DNA of 64,000 nucleotides from an uncultured Draconibacterium sp. (GCF_963674925.1 NZ_OY771649.1:1860001-1924000), one strand, 5' to 3'. Positions 44,301 through 53,572 are shown, counted from the first letter of the stretch. Made by a program: numbers and translations. Notes: a model not told the origin generated them from the letters alone.

Positions 44301-47300
44301 TTTCCAATAAAATTCCAGGTTCCTGAAGTGCATAAATTACAACGGAGGAGCTATCGCTAAGTGATAGTGTGTTACGCGGTAAAGTTGACAAGCCATCGTT
44401 ACCTACCATGGTGGCCATATTAATTAGCATACCACGATCCAGATCCTGTTTGGTTATCAGATAATCAATACTAATTGTTTCACTTGTTTTTGGTGCCAAA
44501 GTCGGGTAATACTGATTGATTCCCGTCAGGGTATCAATAACAGTTATATCGGTTAAAGTTACATTACCAATGTTCTTTGCTTCAAGCGTATAAGAAATAA
44601 CCTGACCAACTGTATTATAAGTGAGAGCTGAAGCGGTTTTAGTCAATTCCAATGCCGGCCCTCTTAATGCCGTTGAAAATGCGGAATCCTGCGAAACCAC
44701 CAAACGGTTAAGCGGCGTTGCTTCGCGCGCTTCTACTTTGGATACATTAACAATTCTTCCTCTGTCAATATCATTTTGGGTGACATCATAAGTAGACAAA
44801 TATTCAGAAACTGCTCCGGGCAACATCGAATCAATGTTCCAGGTTTGTCCGGTAATCGAATCGGTCACAACTACATCCTTTAATGTTACGTTACCAATAT
44901 TAGTCACGTAAATATCAAACCTCACCTGATCTCCGGGTGCCCGATATGTTATATCCAGACAACTCTTTTCTAACTCAATTGCACCATTTTGTTTTATGGC
45001 AACATAAGCACGGTCAGAATCAGTTATCGATAATGAATCAGGCGACATAGCAGAAACCTTAGCCTGATTGACAAGTAACACACCATCGATATCAGCCTGG
45101 CTAACAATGTAATTTATTGAATCGGACCAGATTTCTCCCGAAGCCAGTTGGGGAATATTCCGGTTGTATGGAATCTTTGCATCGTATAGGTTTATATCGG
45201 AAAGCGTGACATTCCCGGTATTTGCAATAGTAAACTTATAGTTCACCACATCACCTAAGTTTTCAACGATATTTGGTCGTGCAGTTTTGTTCAGATCAAT
45301 TGATGCAGCCTGCAATGCCACTACCTTAACACTATCTTTGGTGCCTAAGCCGGTACTATCAGGCCCAATGGCAGAAACCTCGGCAACGTTTACAATTTCG
45401 CCTCTGTCCATATCCTGCTGATCAACAAAATACCCATTCACCGAAGTTCGCGCAACCGAAGGAGCTAATTCGGGATAGGTGACATTTAAGCCGGTTAAAG
45501 GATCGCGAAGTTTTACATCGTAAAGCGTTACATTCCCAATATTTTTTACTTCTAAGGTATAATCTATCCAGTCGTCTACAAATTCGTAATCACTTTGTAA
45601 AGCTGCTTTTGTTAAAGAAATTAATTGAATTTGGTCGGCATAAATAATCAAGGTATCAGAATTGTTTACCTTGGCTAATCCGGGATCAGAACCATTAGCC
45701 GAAGCAATATTTACAATTTTTCCAACATCCAGGTCGGCCTGTTTTATTGTATACGAAGTATGTAATGTTGAATCGGAGCCAGGTGCCAGATTTTGAAATA
45801 CCTGATACATTCCTGTTAAAGGATCGGCGACACTTACATTGCTTAAACTTACGTTACCCGTGTTTTTTACAGATAAAGAATAATTCAGTACATCGCCCAC
45901 CGAATTGTAGCTAACATCGTCAGAGGTTTTCGTAATCTCTATTTCCGGACTTTGTATTCCGGGTAACGTTAAATCAGCTGCCTCAACAATAAAGTTTCTT
46001 GATGGTGCTGTTGCCCTAACGATTACAAAATTATACAATTCGCCGGCATCAACATCTGTCTGGGTAACGGCATACTTTTTTGTGAATGACTGTGCTATTC
46101 CGTGTGCCATTGAAGCAATGTTCTCCGACAGTCCTATATAGGTATCAGTTACCTCAACGTTCGTCAGCGTTACATCGCCGGAATTCTCGACGAGTACCGT
46201 ATAACTTACGATTTCACCTGCAGCTGAGTAAAATTCACGGTCGGCAGTTTTTGTAACCGTTAATACTGGTGACTGGTAAGCATAAAGATGCTTTGATGCT
46301 TCATCATTCACCGTTTCATCATTGGGTGTAAGTGCCGATATGGTGGCAGTATTTATTAAATTCCCCCTGTCCATATTAGCTTGGGTAACATAGTGTGTTG
46401 TGGTGATACTCTGAATCGCCCCCGGAGCCAGAGAATCAAATTGTTGAACCAAACCGGTTAAAGTATCTGTTACTACGATATCATAAAGTGTTACATTACC
46501 CGAGTTGGTAAACTGTAATCCATAATCAATTTGCTCGCCAACAGAACTGTAATACGTACTAATATTAGAGGTTTTTACCAATTCGATTCCTCCTTTTATG
46601 TATGCTTTTACCTGCACCACATCTTCAGAAGAAACCGATCTGGCAGTGGGTGCATTTTCAATTCCGCTTGCCTGTGCCCGGTTGAGCACTTCCCCTTGGT
46701 TAATATCAGCCTGAGTAACGGTGTATTGGGTTGAAACAAGCTGCGAACTACCAACTGGCAAATCGCCAATGTTCCAGGTTTCACCGGTAAGCGAATCGGT
46801 CAAAACAACTTCTGCCAAATCAACATCGCCAATGTTGTGTACCTCAATTTCAAAATCCAGTTGCTGGCCGGGAAGCGAATAAGTATTTGTTAGCGATGTT
46901 TTAACGACCTCGATAGCACCGGCGTTTTTAATCGTAAATTTGGCACCGTCGGATGCCGAAATAACGCTTTCGGAAGGAGTATTTGCCGTTACAGTGGCCG
47001 TATTAGTGGAACGCAAATCATCAATATCGGTTTGCGTAATCGAATATTGAGCTGAATCCAGCCACGTTTCTCCCGGCAGCAGTGCCGGTATAGAATTGGA
47101 GTACGAAATCTTCGGATCATCAAGCACAACATTGCTCAAACTAATATTCCCCGAATTACTTATTTCGAAATAATACATTACCTTATCTCCTGCAAACTCA
47201 ACGATTTGAGGAAAAACAGTCTTCGAGATTTCAATAAATGAGGCCTGTAAGGCCAAAACGGTACAATCATCACTGGCCAGAGCTTGGTTTCCCAAGGCAT

Positions 47301-48987
47301 CAACACCTGCTATTGTTGCGGTATTTAGTATTTTTCCTGAATCGATATCGGCCTGTGTAACGGTGTACAAAAAATCGTATGTTTCTACCTGGCCGGGCGA
47401 CAACTCTGTTATAGTATCAGACAAACCGATCATCGGATCGGTGACCTCAGCATCGAAAATGGTTACATTACCCGTATTTTCCACAACTATTTGATACCCG
47501 ATTGTTGTACCAACAGAATCATAGCGGAGTTTATCCGAGGTTTTGGTTAGGTTGAGGAATGGAAACCGGAGAGCTTCAATTGTTGTTTGTGTTGTTTCAT
47601 TCAATAGTTGGTTGTTTGGATCGCGAGCACTACCTGTTGCAGTATTTACGATGCTACCTGCATCAACATCAGCCTGGAGAATAACGTAGATGGCCTTCAT
47701 TGTGTCACTCTCTCCCGGAACCAAAATGGGTAAGGTACTGCTGATTCCGGTCATCGGATCAGTAACTTGTATATCGGTTAAGGTTACATTTCCGCTATTT
47801 CTCACTATCACCGAATAGTGGAGCGTATCTCCGGCCGCTGAATAATACGGTTCTTCAACATCCTTATTCAAGGAAAGAGAAGCGTTCTGAACGGCCGTAA
47901 TAACAACTGTATCTGAGTCGTTGACCGGGTCACCAAAAAGAGTGGTAGCATTAACTTCTGCGATGTTTGTTACCGACCCATCGTCTAAATCCACTTGCGA
48001 AATGTTATATGTGGCATAATAATTCCGAGTCTGCTTAGGTGCAATAGTTCCAAGGTTATAGTTTGTCGATGTCAGCGGATCTGTAATAGTTGCGTTAATT
48101 AAGGTAACATTACCCGTATTTGTTACCGAAAAAGTATAGGTTATAATTTGTGTTTCGTTATTATAAGTATAATAATCAGCTGTTTTCTCAAGTGCGATTG
48201 CTGATCTCCGAACTGCGTTTATGGTACAGGTATCAGATGCAGTAACAATTAATCCATTATTACCTACCCTTCCAACTACTTTGGCAATATTGGTTATCGA
48301 TCCGTTGTCAAGATCAGCTTGTGTAATAATGTATGGTATTGTGTCGACATATACATCAACAGGCGCCATATTGGGAAACGATTTTGTAATATTGAGTACG
48401 CTATCAATGAGAAACACCTCGTTTAAAGATGTGTTTCCGATATTCGATATTTTAAACCGATACAGAATGGTATCCAACGCACTATATTCGGTTTGCAGCG
48501 CCGTTTTTACCAGGTCGAACGTGTGAGCCCGGTTTTCCGCTTCCAGTGTTATTGTGCCATTGGCATATACATTTAAACCTCCGATACTTACACCTGTAAC
48601 CCTTGTTGAAATGGTAAGCGAACCGTTATCGATATCAGCCTGCGTAATAGTGTAGGTTATTAAAGTAGAATCCTGTTCGCCTGCCTGCAAGGTGCCGATA
48701 TAATTAGTTGTCCCTGAAAATGGAATAAGCAGAGCCACATCATTAATGGTCAGACTACTAATATTAGTTGGTACCAAATGAAAGCTGATTACCTCTCCAA
48801 CATAAGAATAGGTAGACTGTTCTGGAAGAATATTGAGTAGAATGTATGGACTTTGAACTTCATTTGTCAGGGTTTGTTTTTTTGCATTTGCAGTAAAAGA
48901 AATTCCGAAGACGAGGAAAAACAAAATGAGATAATTTATTCCTTCTAAAACTTTATTCGCCATAGTGCTGCTGCTGGTATTTTTCAT
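38362..48987 (-). CDS. Giant repetitive secreted protein with T9SS-type CHU_C C-terminal domain
   Basis: A 3541-residue cell-surface or secreted protein, probably an adhesin or filament. The N-terminus (MKNTSSSTMANKVLEGINY..., hydrophobic to about residue 36) is a signal peptide. Residues about 45-1655 are 15 modules of about 108 residues, each ending in a variant of ITQADIDxGxxxNTATV (DUF7507-like). About 1656-3020 are 11 DUF11-type modules of about 124 residues (ITKTVDNPTPDEGSTVVFTV). About 3024-3225 are two cadherin-like domains (DYDPDGDE, SFTYQICDNG). About 3229-3440 is an Asp-rich calcium-binding (thrombospondin-3-like) region. Residues 3440-3541 are a gliding-motility-type CHU_C domain (FIPDGFSPNDD, YNRWGNIVFE). 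A downstream PorP/SprF partner supports T9SS export. The frame is intact. Confidence 0.95.
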   Translation of the reverse strand: MKNTSSSTMANKVLEGINYLILFFLVFGISFTANAKKQTLTNEVQSPYILLNILPEQSTYSYVGEVISFHLVPTNISSLTINDVALLIPFSGTTNYIGTLQAGEQDSTLITYTITQADIDNGSLTISTRVTGVSIGGLNVYANGTITLEAENRAHTFDLVKTALQTEYSALDTILYRFKISNIGNTSLNEVFLIDSVLNITKSFPNMAPVDVYVDTIPYIITQADLDNGSITNIAKVVGRVGNNGLIVTASDTCTINAVRRSAIALEKTADYYTYNNETQIITYTFSVTNTGNVTLINATITDPLTSTNYNLGTIAPKQTRNYYATYNISQVDLDDGSVTNIAEVNATTLFGDPVNDSDTVVITAVQNASLSLNKDVEEPYYSAAGDTLHYSVIVRNSGNVTLTDIQVTDPMTGISSTLPILVPGESDTMKAIYVILQADVDAGSIVNTATGSARDPNNQLLNETTQTTIEALRFPFLNLTKTSDKLRYDSVGTTIGYQIVVENTGNVTIFDAEVTDPMIGLSDTITELSPGQVETYDFLYTVTQADIDSGKILNTATIAGVDALGNQALASDDCTVLALQASFIEISKTVFPQIVEFAGDKVMYYFEISNSGNISLSNVVLDDPKISYSNSIPALLPGETWLDSAQYSITQTDIDDLRSTNTATVTANTPSESVISASDGAKFTIKNAGAIEVVKTSLTNTYSLPGQQLDFEIEVHNIGDVDLAEVVLTDSLTGETWNIGDLPVGSSQLVSTQYTVTQADINQGEVLNRAQASGIENAPTARSVSSEDVVQVKAYIKGGIELVKTSNISTYYSSVGEQIDYGLQFTNSGNVTLYDIVVTDTLTGLVQQFDSLAPGAIQSITTTHYVTQANMDRGNLINTATISALTPNDETVNDEASKHLYAYQSPVLTVTKTADREFYSAAGEIVSYTVLVENSGDVTLTNVEVTDTYIGLSENIASMAHGIAQSFTKKYAVTQTDVDAGELYNFVIVRATAPSRNFIVEAADLTLPGIQSPEIEITKTSDDVSYNSVGDVLNYSLSVKNTGNVSLSNVSVADPLTGMYQVFQNLAPGSDSTLHTSYTIKQADLDVGKIVNIASANGSDPGLAKVNNSDTLIIYADQIQLISLTKAALQSDYEFVDDWIDYTLEVKNIGNVTLYDVKLRDPLTGLNVTYPELAPSVARTSVNGYFVDQQDMDRGEIVNVAEVSAIGPDSTGLGTKDSVKVVALQAASIDLNKTARPNIVENLGDVVNYKFTIANTGNVTLSDINLYDAKIPYNRNIPQLASGEIWSDSINYIVSQADIDGVLLVNQAKVSAMSPDSLSITDSDRAYVAIKQNGAIELEKSCLDITYRAPGDQVRFDIYVTNIGNVTLKDVVVTDSITGQTWNIDSMLPGAVSEYLSTYDVTQNDIDRGRIVNVSKVEAREATPLNRLVVSQDSAFSTALRGPALELTKTASALTYNTVGQVISYTLEAKNIGNVTLTDITVIDTLTGINQYYPTLAPKTSETISIDYLITKQDLDRGMLINMATMVGNDGLSTLPRNTLSLSDSSSVVIYALQEPGILLEKKSDKLTFRTVGEPITYTLIATNAGNVTLENITFTDPLTGLNRNIGSLPEGESDSVIVIYNITLDDIYQTFVTNTATVTGSDPSGRLVFDTDEETVVVDNVADIVITKTVDNPTPDEGGTVVFTVEVTNNGPAQVTNLVVSDTLPAGLTLVDATPSEGTWNNPDWTVGTLALGETVSIDITATIDVGTGGSTITNTADHTQDQADTNITPDDTGESIMVGNVADLVTNKTLLSGEPTPAEGDVVSYLIEVTNNGSAQATNISLTDQLPVGLTATANNGQVSAGVYDSGTGLWTIDTLDNAETATLTLEGTVDAGTGADTITNITTSATTPDQVDTTDSGDNTEVEIVINNDADIVIKKTVDNPKPDEGSNVVFTVEVTNNGPAQVNNLEVSDVLPAGLSYVSATPSTGSWSNPVWSVGTLANGESQTINITASVDAGTGGSTLTNTASNTQDQTDTDATPDDPSASIRINNLADLVINKTVDKVIHTEHDTVIYTVEVTNNGPARITNLVVTDNIPAGLTYLSGTTATGTWSNPDWTIAALDNGATATLELKATVDIGTKGIVINTVSHSMDQEDSNESSDNPRAVIYVPGLTSLVTQKTLLSGDTLPAEGEVVRYGIIVVNDGPSQATNVNLSDNLPDGLTATTNSGQVSQGTYDVVSGLWTIGTLDLRSYAILVLEGIVDIGTGGDTITNITTAATAEQPDIPISGDNLEVTVVVDNQADLITNKTLASGDPTPAEGDVVTYVIEVTNNGKAQSTNISLTDELPEGLTATANNGVVTHGAYNPGTGLWTIDTLNNGETATLTLEGTVDAGTGADTITNIASIATTLDQIDTTDSGDNTEVEIVIDNESDLVISKTVNNPTPDEGSTVVFTIEVVNNGPAQVSNLVVNDTLPEGLTLISATPSKGTWSASAWTVDTLDAEETVTIDITAMVDPGTGGSTITNTVDHTQDQTDTDETPDDPGESITINNDADIVITKTVDNASPDEGSTVVFTVEVTNNGPAQVNNLRVNDVLPSGLSYVSATPSNGSWSYPDWTIGTLAYGESVTLTITATVDVGTGGSTITNTASHTQDQIDSNKTADDPSESIRVNNLADLVINKTADKLIHFEQDTVIYTVEVTNNGPARVTNLVVIDSIPAGLSYVSGTTSTGVWSNPDWTIGTLGNGETATLELKATVDIGTRGILVNTVSHTMDQEDFKQSRDNSRAIIYVAGLTSLLTQKTLVSGDTLPAEGEIVRYEIFVVNDGRTQATNVTLTDQLPDGLTATANNGQVSQGSYDAVSGLWTVGSLDIVSYATLILEGTVDIGTGGDTITNITTAATAEQPDIPISGGNLEVTVVVDNHADLITNKTLASGDPTPAEGDVVTYEIEVTNKGKAQSTNISLTDELPAGLTATANNGQVTHGIYTTGTGLWEIDTLDNGETATLILEGTVNEGTKGDTITNITTAAVGDQPDPNNYEDDLEESIIVAGYNPSNTTVAVEDSLSVEMDGELVGDVSENDYDPEGDNQSFTVLDSTLNGTVTMDSSGKFVYVPDPGFTGDDSFVYEVCDDGVPMACDTANVHIVVEEPVVPNTPPVAVTDSFVIFNNSPLGGFVITNDYDPDGDEIALNLTPLTQAVQGDVTFREDGMFTYIPTVMQFAGIDSFTYQICDNGTPSLCDTGLVIITVTDSDIDGKPDDIDIDDDNDGIVDIDEGDGTLDTNGDGLPDSYDIDADGDGIPDNIEGQPEGQYREPGGIDADDDGLDDEYDPDRGGTAIVPVDTDSDGISDYLDLDSDDDGVPDNIEGHDANADGLADNQSSGYDDDGDGLDDAFDNFELKSNSNGTNAPLQDFDSDGIRDWRDTDDDGDGFLTADEDGNNDGIFSNDDWDGDGHPDYLDADTDCELFIPDGFSPNDDNIYDYFVVECIDQYPDANLQVYNRWGNIVFEKDNYGNEQRWGAEDAWWDGRSTHGLTVGSEKLPPGTYIYILDLKDGSEPRTGTVYINY
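39920..41400 (-). repeat. Duplicated DUF11 block, copy A (modules 8-11)
   Basis: Four DUF11 modules that match copy B (41760-43257) at a constant offset of 1857 bp (619 codons). Both blocks have the same module order: VDN-type, LADLVINK-type, LTSLVTQK-type, then a DLITNKTLASGDPTPAEGD module. Nucleotide similarity is high, for example around 40291 and 42148, so the duplication is recent relative to the other modules. Confidence 0.8.
41760..43257 (-). repeat. Duplicated DUF11 block, copy B (modules 3-6)
   Basis: The partner of copy A at an offset of 1857 bp. Boundaries are estimated from module starts and are good to a few tens of bases. The intervening module 7 (ESDLVISK) has no matching LTS- or LAD-type neighbour and breaks the pattern. 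Confidence 0.78.
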
Positions 48988-49225
48988 ACTAGATAGCTTT
49001 TTTGATAGTTGGATTGGGCAGATTAGTAATGCCCAATACTTATATAAGTCTCTGTAATTTACAAAATACCACTCAGATTATTAACATAAGTCGCTTTGAA
49101 AATTTGGTTTTACCAAACAATTACAATCACCAGCGATGTAACTAACTGATTTATCGCCCCCTGCATCTTCGTAATTGCGCAGCAAACTTGTTGACTGGCT
49201 TGTTGGAGCCGTGTAATAAAACCTA

Positions 49226-50764
49226 TTATCCTACCGCAGCGGCCGCCCAGTCAGGAAATACAGTAACATCAATATCGAATACCAAAACGCCCCAGAAATA
49301 CATCACCAGTGTGGCAACTATAATTCCTGCCAGGTTGAGTAGTATTCCGGTTTTAACCATGTCTTTAATCCGAATGCGGTTGGTGCCAAAAATAATGGCA
49401 TTGGGGGGCGTGGCAACCGGTAACATAAAAGCCAGCGAAGCCGCCAGGGTTGCCGGAATCATTAATAACAAAGGATTAACTTCAATAGTGGTTGAAAGCC
49501 CCGAAAGAATGGGCAGAATCATTTCGGTTGTTGCTGTGTTTGATGTTAGTTCGGTTAAAAACGACATCATGGAAACATTGGCAAAAGTGAGTACAATTGG
49601 CTTTACATTGGCAAGCCCGGCCATTTGTTCGCCAAACCACACCGAAAGACCGGATTCAACAAACCCCTGCGCCAGTGCAAAACCTCCACCAAACAAAAGC
49701 ACAATGTTCCAGGGTATTTTTCGTGCCGTTTCCCAGTTCATTAACCGCTCCCCTTTTTCTGATTTCGATGGCAGGATAAAAAGCAGCAGCGCAATAAAAA
49801 TAGCCACAGTTCCATCGTTGATGTACGACGGATTTTTAAATAATTTAGACCAGCCGGGAATCTCAAACGACTGAATGGTAAAACCCGACCGGAATATCCA
49901 TAAAAACGCCAGAATAATGAATAAAATCAGAACGATCTTCTCTTCAGGTTTTGCTTTTCCAAGCGCATTATATTCTTCGCGAAACTGGTTGATGTGAATT
50001 TTTTTCCAGCTTTTTTGAGGCTTATACATGATATACAATAAGAGCCATGCCATAATAAACAACAGCACCGTAACCGGAAGGGCAAAAATAAACCAGTCGG
50101 CAAACGAGATTTCGGTCATCTCCGGAAAAATGATGCTTACAATTCGTGCAAACGACAAATTGGGTGGCGTACCTACCAGAGTTGCCACCCCGCCAATCGA
50201 TGCAGAATAGGCAATTCCCAGAAGTAACCCAATCGCATACTTTCCCATTTTCTTTTCGCCCAGGCTTTCTTCCAGTTTAATAATTATTGAAAGCGCAATG
50301 GGCACCATCATCATAGCTGTGGCTGTGTTCGACATCCACATCGACAAGAAAGATGTAGCCAGCATAAATCCCAGCAAAATTCGCCCCGGACTTATTCCAA
50401 CAACCAGCAAAATGCGCAAGGCTATTCTTCGGTGTAAATTCCATCTCTCCATGGCAAAAGCCATTAGAAATCCGCCAATAAAAAGAAAAATCAGGTGGTT
50501 AAAATACATGGCCGAAATCGTCTTCCCATCAACTACGCCAAACAAGGGGAACAATGCCACCGGAAGCAAAGCCGTTACAGCCAGTGGTATGGCTTCCGTT
50601 ATCCACCAGATGGCCATTAATAAAGCAATGGCAAAACAGTAGGTTACATTCCGGTTCTGCGGATCGAGATCGGCAAAAAGAATTACCAACAAACTAATTA
50701 GCGGAGCCAGTATCAAAGCCCACTGCCGTACTCCCGACGGTTTCGATCGTATTAATTCAGGCAT
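49226..50764 (-). CDS. SLC13-family (DASS) sodium/dicarboxylate-type symporter
   Basis: An inner-membrane Na+-coupled transporter of dicarboxylates, citrate or sulfate (512 residues, about 11-12 membrane segments). The two SNT signature motifs are visible: MSNTATAMMMVPIALS near residue 143 and LTSNTATTEMILPIL near residue 410. WWITEAIPLAVTALLPVALFPLFGV near residue 55 is also characteristic. The start at 50764 gives a charged N-terminus before the first helix. It stands alone on the minus strand with divergent neighbours. The substrate cannot be assigned; C4-dicarboxylate is the commonest in related proteins. Confidence 0.92.
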   Translation of the reverse strand: MPELIRSKPSGVRQWALILAPLISLLVILFADLDPQNRNVTYCFAIALLMAIWWITEAIPLAVTALLPVALFPLFGVVDGKTISAMYFNHLIFLFIGGFLMAFAMERWNLHRRIALRILLVVGISPGRILLGFMLATSFLSMWMSNTATAMMMVPIALSIIIKLEESLGEKKMGKYAIGLLLGIAYSASIGGVATLVGTPPNLSFARIVSIIFPEMTEISFADWFIFALPVTVLLFIMAWLLLYIMYKPQKSWKKIHINQFREEYNALGKAKPEEKIVLILFIILAFLWIFRSGFTIQSFEIPGWSKLFKNPSYINDGTVAIFIALLLFILPSKSEKGERLMNWETARKIPWNIVLLFGGGFALAQGFVESGLSVWFGEQMAGLANVKPIVLTFANVSMMSFLTELTSNTATTEMILPILSGLSTTIEVNPLLLMIPATLAASLAFMLPVATPPNAIIFGTNRIRIKDMVKTGILLNLAGIIVATLVMYFWGVLVFDIDVTVFPDWAAAAVG

Positions 50765-50940
50765 TTTAGTTTTATTCGTTTTCCGAATTTAGTACAACAC
50801 AACGACTTATACAAAATGCCACCATAGAAACTTAGCCACAAAACAGGAATGGAAATGGGTAAAGCGGTGAGTTATTTTAAAGCCGGACTCAGGTTATTAA
50901 CTTTCAAATCCGTATCTTGAAGGGAAGAAAATTAATTCAC

Positions 50941-51291
50941 ATGTATACCTACAAAGCAACAGTTGACCGTGTGGTTGATGGCGACACCATCGACTTGGTT
51001 ATCGATCTCGGATTTAAAATCACCACTTTTCAGCGTATTCGTCTTCGCGGTATAAACACCCCCGAAACCTATAACGTAAAAAAAGATTCGGAAGAATATA
51101 AAAACGGCATGAAAGCAAAAGCATTTGTGCTGGAACGGATAGCGAACAATGCCAACCAGGTGATTGTTGAAACCGACAAGGAGGTGGGTAAATTTGGCCG
51201 TTATATTGGTGTTATACGCCTTGCCGACAACGAACAAACCCTAAATGATGAATTGGTGGAAAAAGGTTTTGCGGAATATGTGGAATATTGA
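50941..51291 (+). CDS. Thermonuclease (SNase)-family protein
   Basis: A small staphylococcal-nuclease-fold protein of 116 residues. ATG 50941 (MYTYKATVDRVVDGDTIDLVID) is used; a TTG 24 bases upstream is unlikely. Active-site features are VDGDTIDL near residue 12 (Asp for Ca2+), RIRLRGINTPET near residue 36 (Arg and Glu) and KFGRYIGVIRL near residue 88 (second Arg). There is no Sec signal peptide, so it may be cytoplasmic or exported without one. It is shorter than secreted nucleases and resembles stand-alone SNase domains found in chromosomes and mobile elements. Phosphodiesterase activity is expected from the intact residues. Confidence 0.88.
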   Translation: MYTYKATVDRVVDGDTIDLVIDLGFKITTFQRIRLRGINTPETYNVKKDSEEYKNGMKAKAFVLERIANNANQVIVETDKEVGKFGRYIGVIRLADNEQTLNDELVEKGFAEYVEY

Positions 51292-51355
51292 CTTTGGTTT
51301 GCTTGATTAACAAAAAAACATTCTATCTTATATCGCAGATTTGTAAAGTACATTT

Positions 51356-53572
51356 ATGACTACACACAGCAACAAGTTTGGAACTGCCCCGGTATTTCTT
51401 ACAGCTATATCAACCATTTTAGGTGCCATTTTATTTCTTCGTTTTGGTTATGCAGTGGGAACATTGGGTTTTTGGGGTGTTATGCTTATCATTTTCCTCG
51501 GGCACCTGGTAACCATTCCAACAGCGCTTGCCATTTCAGAAATTGCCACCAACAAACGTGTTGAAGGCGGAGGCGAATATTTCATCATCTCGCGCTCGTT
51601 TGGCTTGAATATCGGTGCCACGATTGGCATTGCCCTTTTCTTTTCACAGGCCATCAGTGTAGCGTTTTATGTTATTGCTTTTACCGAAGCATTTGAATTC
51701 TTTTTCAACCTGTTGGCCGACAAATACGACTTTCTGCTGCCGCGGCAGGCCATCAGTTTGCCTGTTATGGCCGGTCTGGCTTTTCTGATCATAAAAAAAG
51801 GCGCCAATCTGGGCGTTAAAGCACTCTATTTTGTAGTAGCCATTCTGTTTGTATCCATCATTATGTTCTTTTTCGGATCGACAGAATTTTCGCAATCGGC
51901 AAGCCTGCCCTTCTCCGGTAATCAGTTTCGGAACTTCGAGAATTTCTTTGTGGTATTTGCCATTATATTCCCCGCTTTTACGGGAATGACGGCCGGAGTT
52001 GGTTTGTCGGGAGATTTAAAAAATCCATCGAAATCCATTCCGCTAGGTACGGTACTGGCAACAGTTTCAGGAATGATACTTTACGTATTTATTGTGTATA
52101 AACTCACCATGTCGGCATCAACAGCCGATTTGCTGGAGCACCAGTTGATAATGGGTAAAATTGCCATCGCCGGTTCGATAATCGTACCGCTTGGTCTGGC
52201 TGCGTCAACCATTTCTTCGGCATTGGGTTCGGTTATGGTTGCTCCGCGTACTTTACAAGCGCTGGCACTCGATCATGCTTTCCCATCGAAACGAATCAAC
52301 CGCTGGCTATCCAAAGGTAATCCGGCCGATAACGAGCCACAAAATGCATCGATTGTTACTGTGGCCATTGCTTTTGTATTTGTGGCACTTGGCGACGTAA
52401 ATGCCGTTGCCTCCATCATCTCTATGTTTTTTATGGTTACTTACGGTTCGCTCTGTTTGATCTCATTCTTGAATCATTTTGGAGCTTCACCATCGTACCG
52501 CCCTACTTTCCGCTCGCGCTGGTATTTGTCGCTGGTTGGATTTCTGGTATCCATCTGGGTGATGTTTAAAATCAGTACTTCGTACGCCTTGCTGTCGGCC
52601 GGTGCAATGACATTGATTTATCTGTACATTAACCACTACCACAAACACCGCAAAGACTTTGCTTCTCTATTTGCCAACTCGCTCTTTCAGCTGAACCGGA
52701 AGTTGCAGGTACACCTGCAGAAACGCAAAAAAATGGTTAAACAAAATGAGTGGCGCCCCAGTGCAATTTGTATTTCGGATAAGACAACACACAATAACCG
52801 TGCATTTCAGTTATTAAGCTGGATATCGTATAAATATGGCTTCGGGACTTTTTTATACCTGATAGAAGGTTATTATTCCTCAAAAACCGTTGAAAAAGCG
52901 GACGAAATGTTAAACCTAATGCTTGAAGAAGCAGACGAAGAAAACTACGTTTACATCGATACAATTATTTCGCCATCGTACACCTCGGCCATTGCACAAG
53001 CCATTCAAATTCCGGGTGTTGCGGGTATGGAGAACAACATGGTTATTTTTGAATACAACAAAGAAAAACCAGATAATCTGGGGAGAATAATTGAGAACTT
53101 TGCATTGGTAAACAGTGGCGATTTTGATATTTGCGTTTTAGCATCGTCACCTAAAAAGATGAAAATTCAGAATGGGATCCACGTCTGGATCAATTCGTTC
53201 GACACAGAGAATGCCAATCTGATGATTTTGCTGAGTTTTATTATTCTGGGACATCCGGATTTAAAAAAGGCGAGCATCGAAATATTTGTGGTTTGTCACG
53301 AAAACGAAGTGCAGCAATCAAAACAGGAAATGAAAAAGCTGGTGCTGTCGGGAAGGATGCCGATTACCGAAAAAAATATCAAGATCATTCAGCGCACCGA
53401 TGAAATTTCTACACGGGCAATCATCAATAAAACATCAAAAGATGCCGGTTTAATTTTGGTAGGTCTGCGTGAAGAAATGATAAAACACGAAAAAGAAAAC
53501 ACTTTTGCAGGTTACGACGACCTGGGTACAATTTTGTTTGTTCATTCGAAAGAACAGAAAGCAATTGAATAA
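51356..53572 (+). CDS. SLC12-like amino acid/cation-chloride-type permease
   Basis: A membrane transporter of the APC superfamily, closest in layout to the cation-chloride cotransporter (SLC12) group (738 residues). The N-terminal half has about 12 membrane segments, starting FLTAISTILGAILFLRFGYAVG, with EIATNKRVEGGGEYFIISRSFG near residue 65. The PAFTGMTAGVGLSGDLKNPSKSIPLGT loop is near residue 205. The C-terminal cytoplasmic region (about 450-738) has SLC12-like regulatory-domain character: WRPSAICISD, NNMVIFEYNKEKPDNLGRI and LVGLREEM. The transported ion or amino acid is unknown. It is followed by MscS, so the pair may serve osmotic or ion balance. Confidence 0.87.
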   Translation: MTTHSNKFGTAPVFLTAISTILGAILFLRFGYAVGTLGFWGVMLIIFLGHLVTIPTALAISEIATNKRVEGGGEYFIISRSFGLNIGATIGIALFFSQAISVAFYVIAFTEAFEFFFNLLADKYDFLLPRQAISLPVMAGLAFLIIKKGANLGVKALYFVVAILFVSIIMFFFGSTEFSQSASLPFSGNQFRNFENFFVVFAIIFPAFTGMTAGVGLSGDLKNPSKSIPLGTVLATVSGMILYVFIVYKLTMSASTADLLEHQLIMGKIAIAGSIIVPLGLAASTISSALGSVMVAPRTLQALALDHAFPSKRINRWLSKGNPADNEPQNASIVTVAIAFVFVALGDVNAVASIISMFFMVTYGSLCLISFLNHFGASPSYRPTFRSRWYLSLVGFLVSIWVMFKISTSYALLSAGAMTLIYLYINHYHKHRKDFASLFANSLFQLNRKLQVHLQKRKKMVKQNEWRPSAICISDKTTHNNRAFQLLSWISYKYGFGTFLYLIEGYYSSKTVEKADEMLNLMLEEADEENYVYIDTIISPSYTSAIAQAIQIPGVAGMENNMVIFEYNKEKPDNLGRIIENFALVNSGDFDICVLASSPKKMKIQNGIHVWINSFDTENANLMILLSFIILGHPDLKKASIEIFVVCHENEVQQSKQEMKKLVLSGRMPITEKNIKIIQRTDEISTRAIINKTSKDAGLILVGLREEMIKHEKENTFAGYDDLGTILFVHSKEQKAIE

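Noticed and set aside
49188..49874. 228-codon plus-strand open frame antisense to the SLC13 transporter
   Set aside because: The minus-strand product has clear SLC13 motifs; the opposite frame shows no protein signature.
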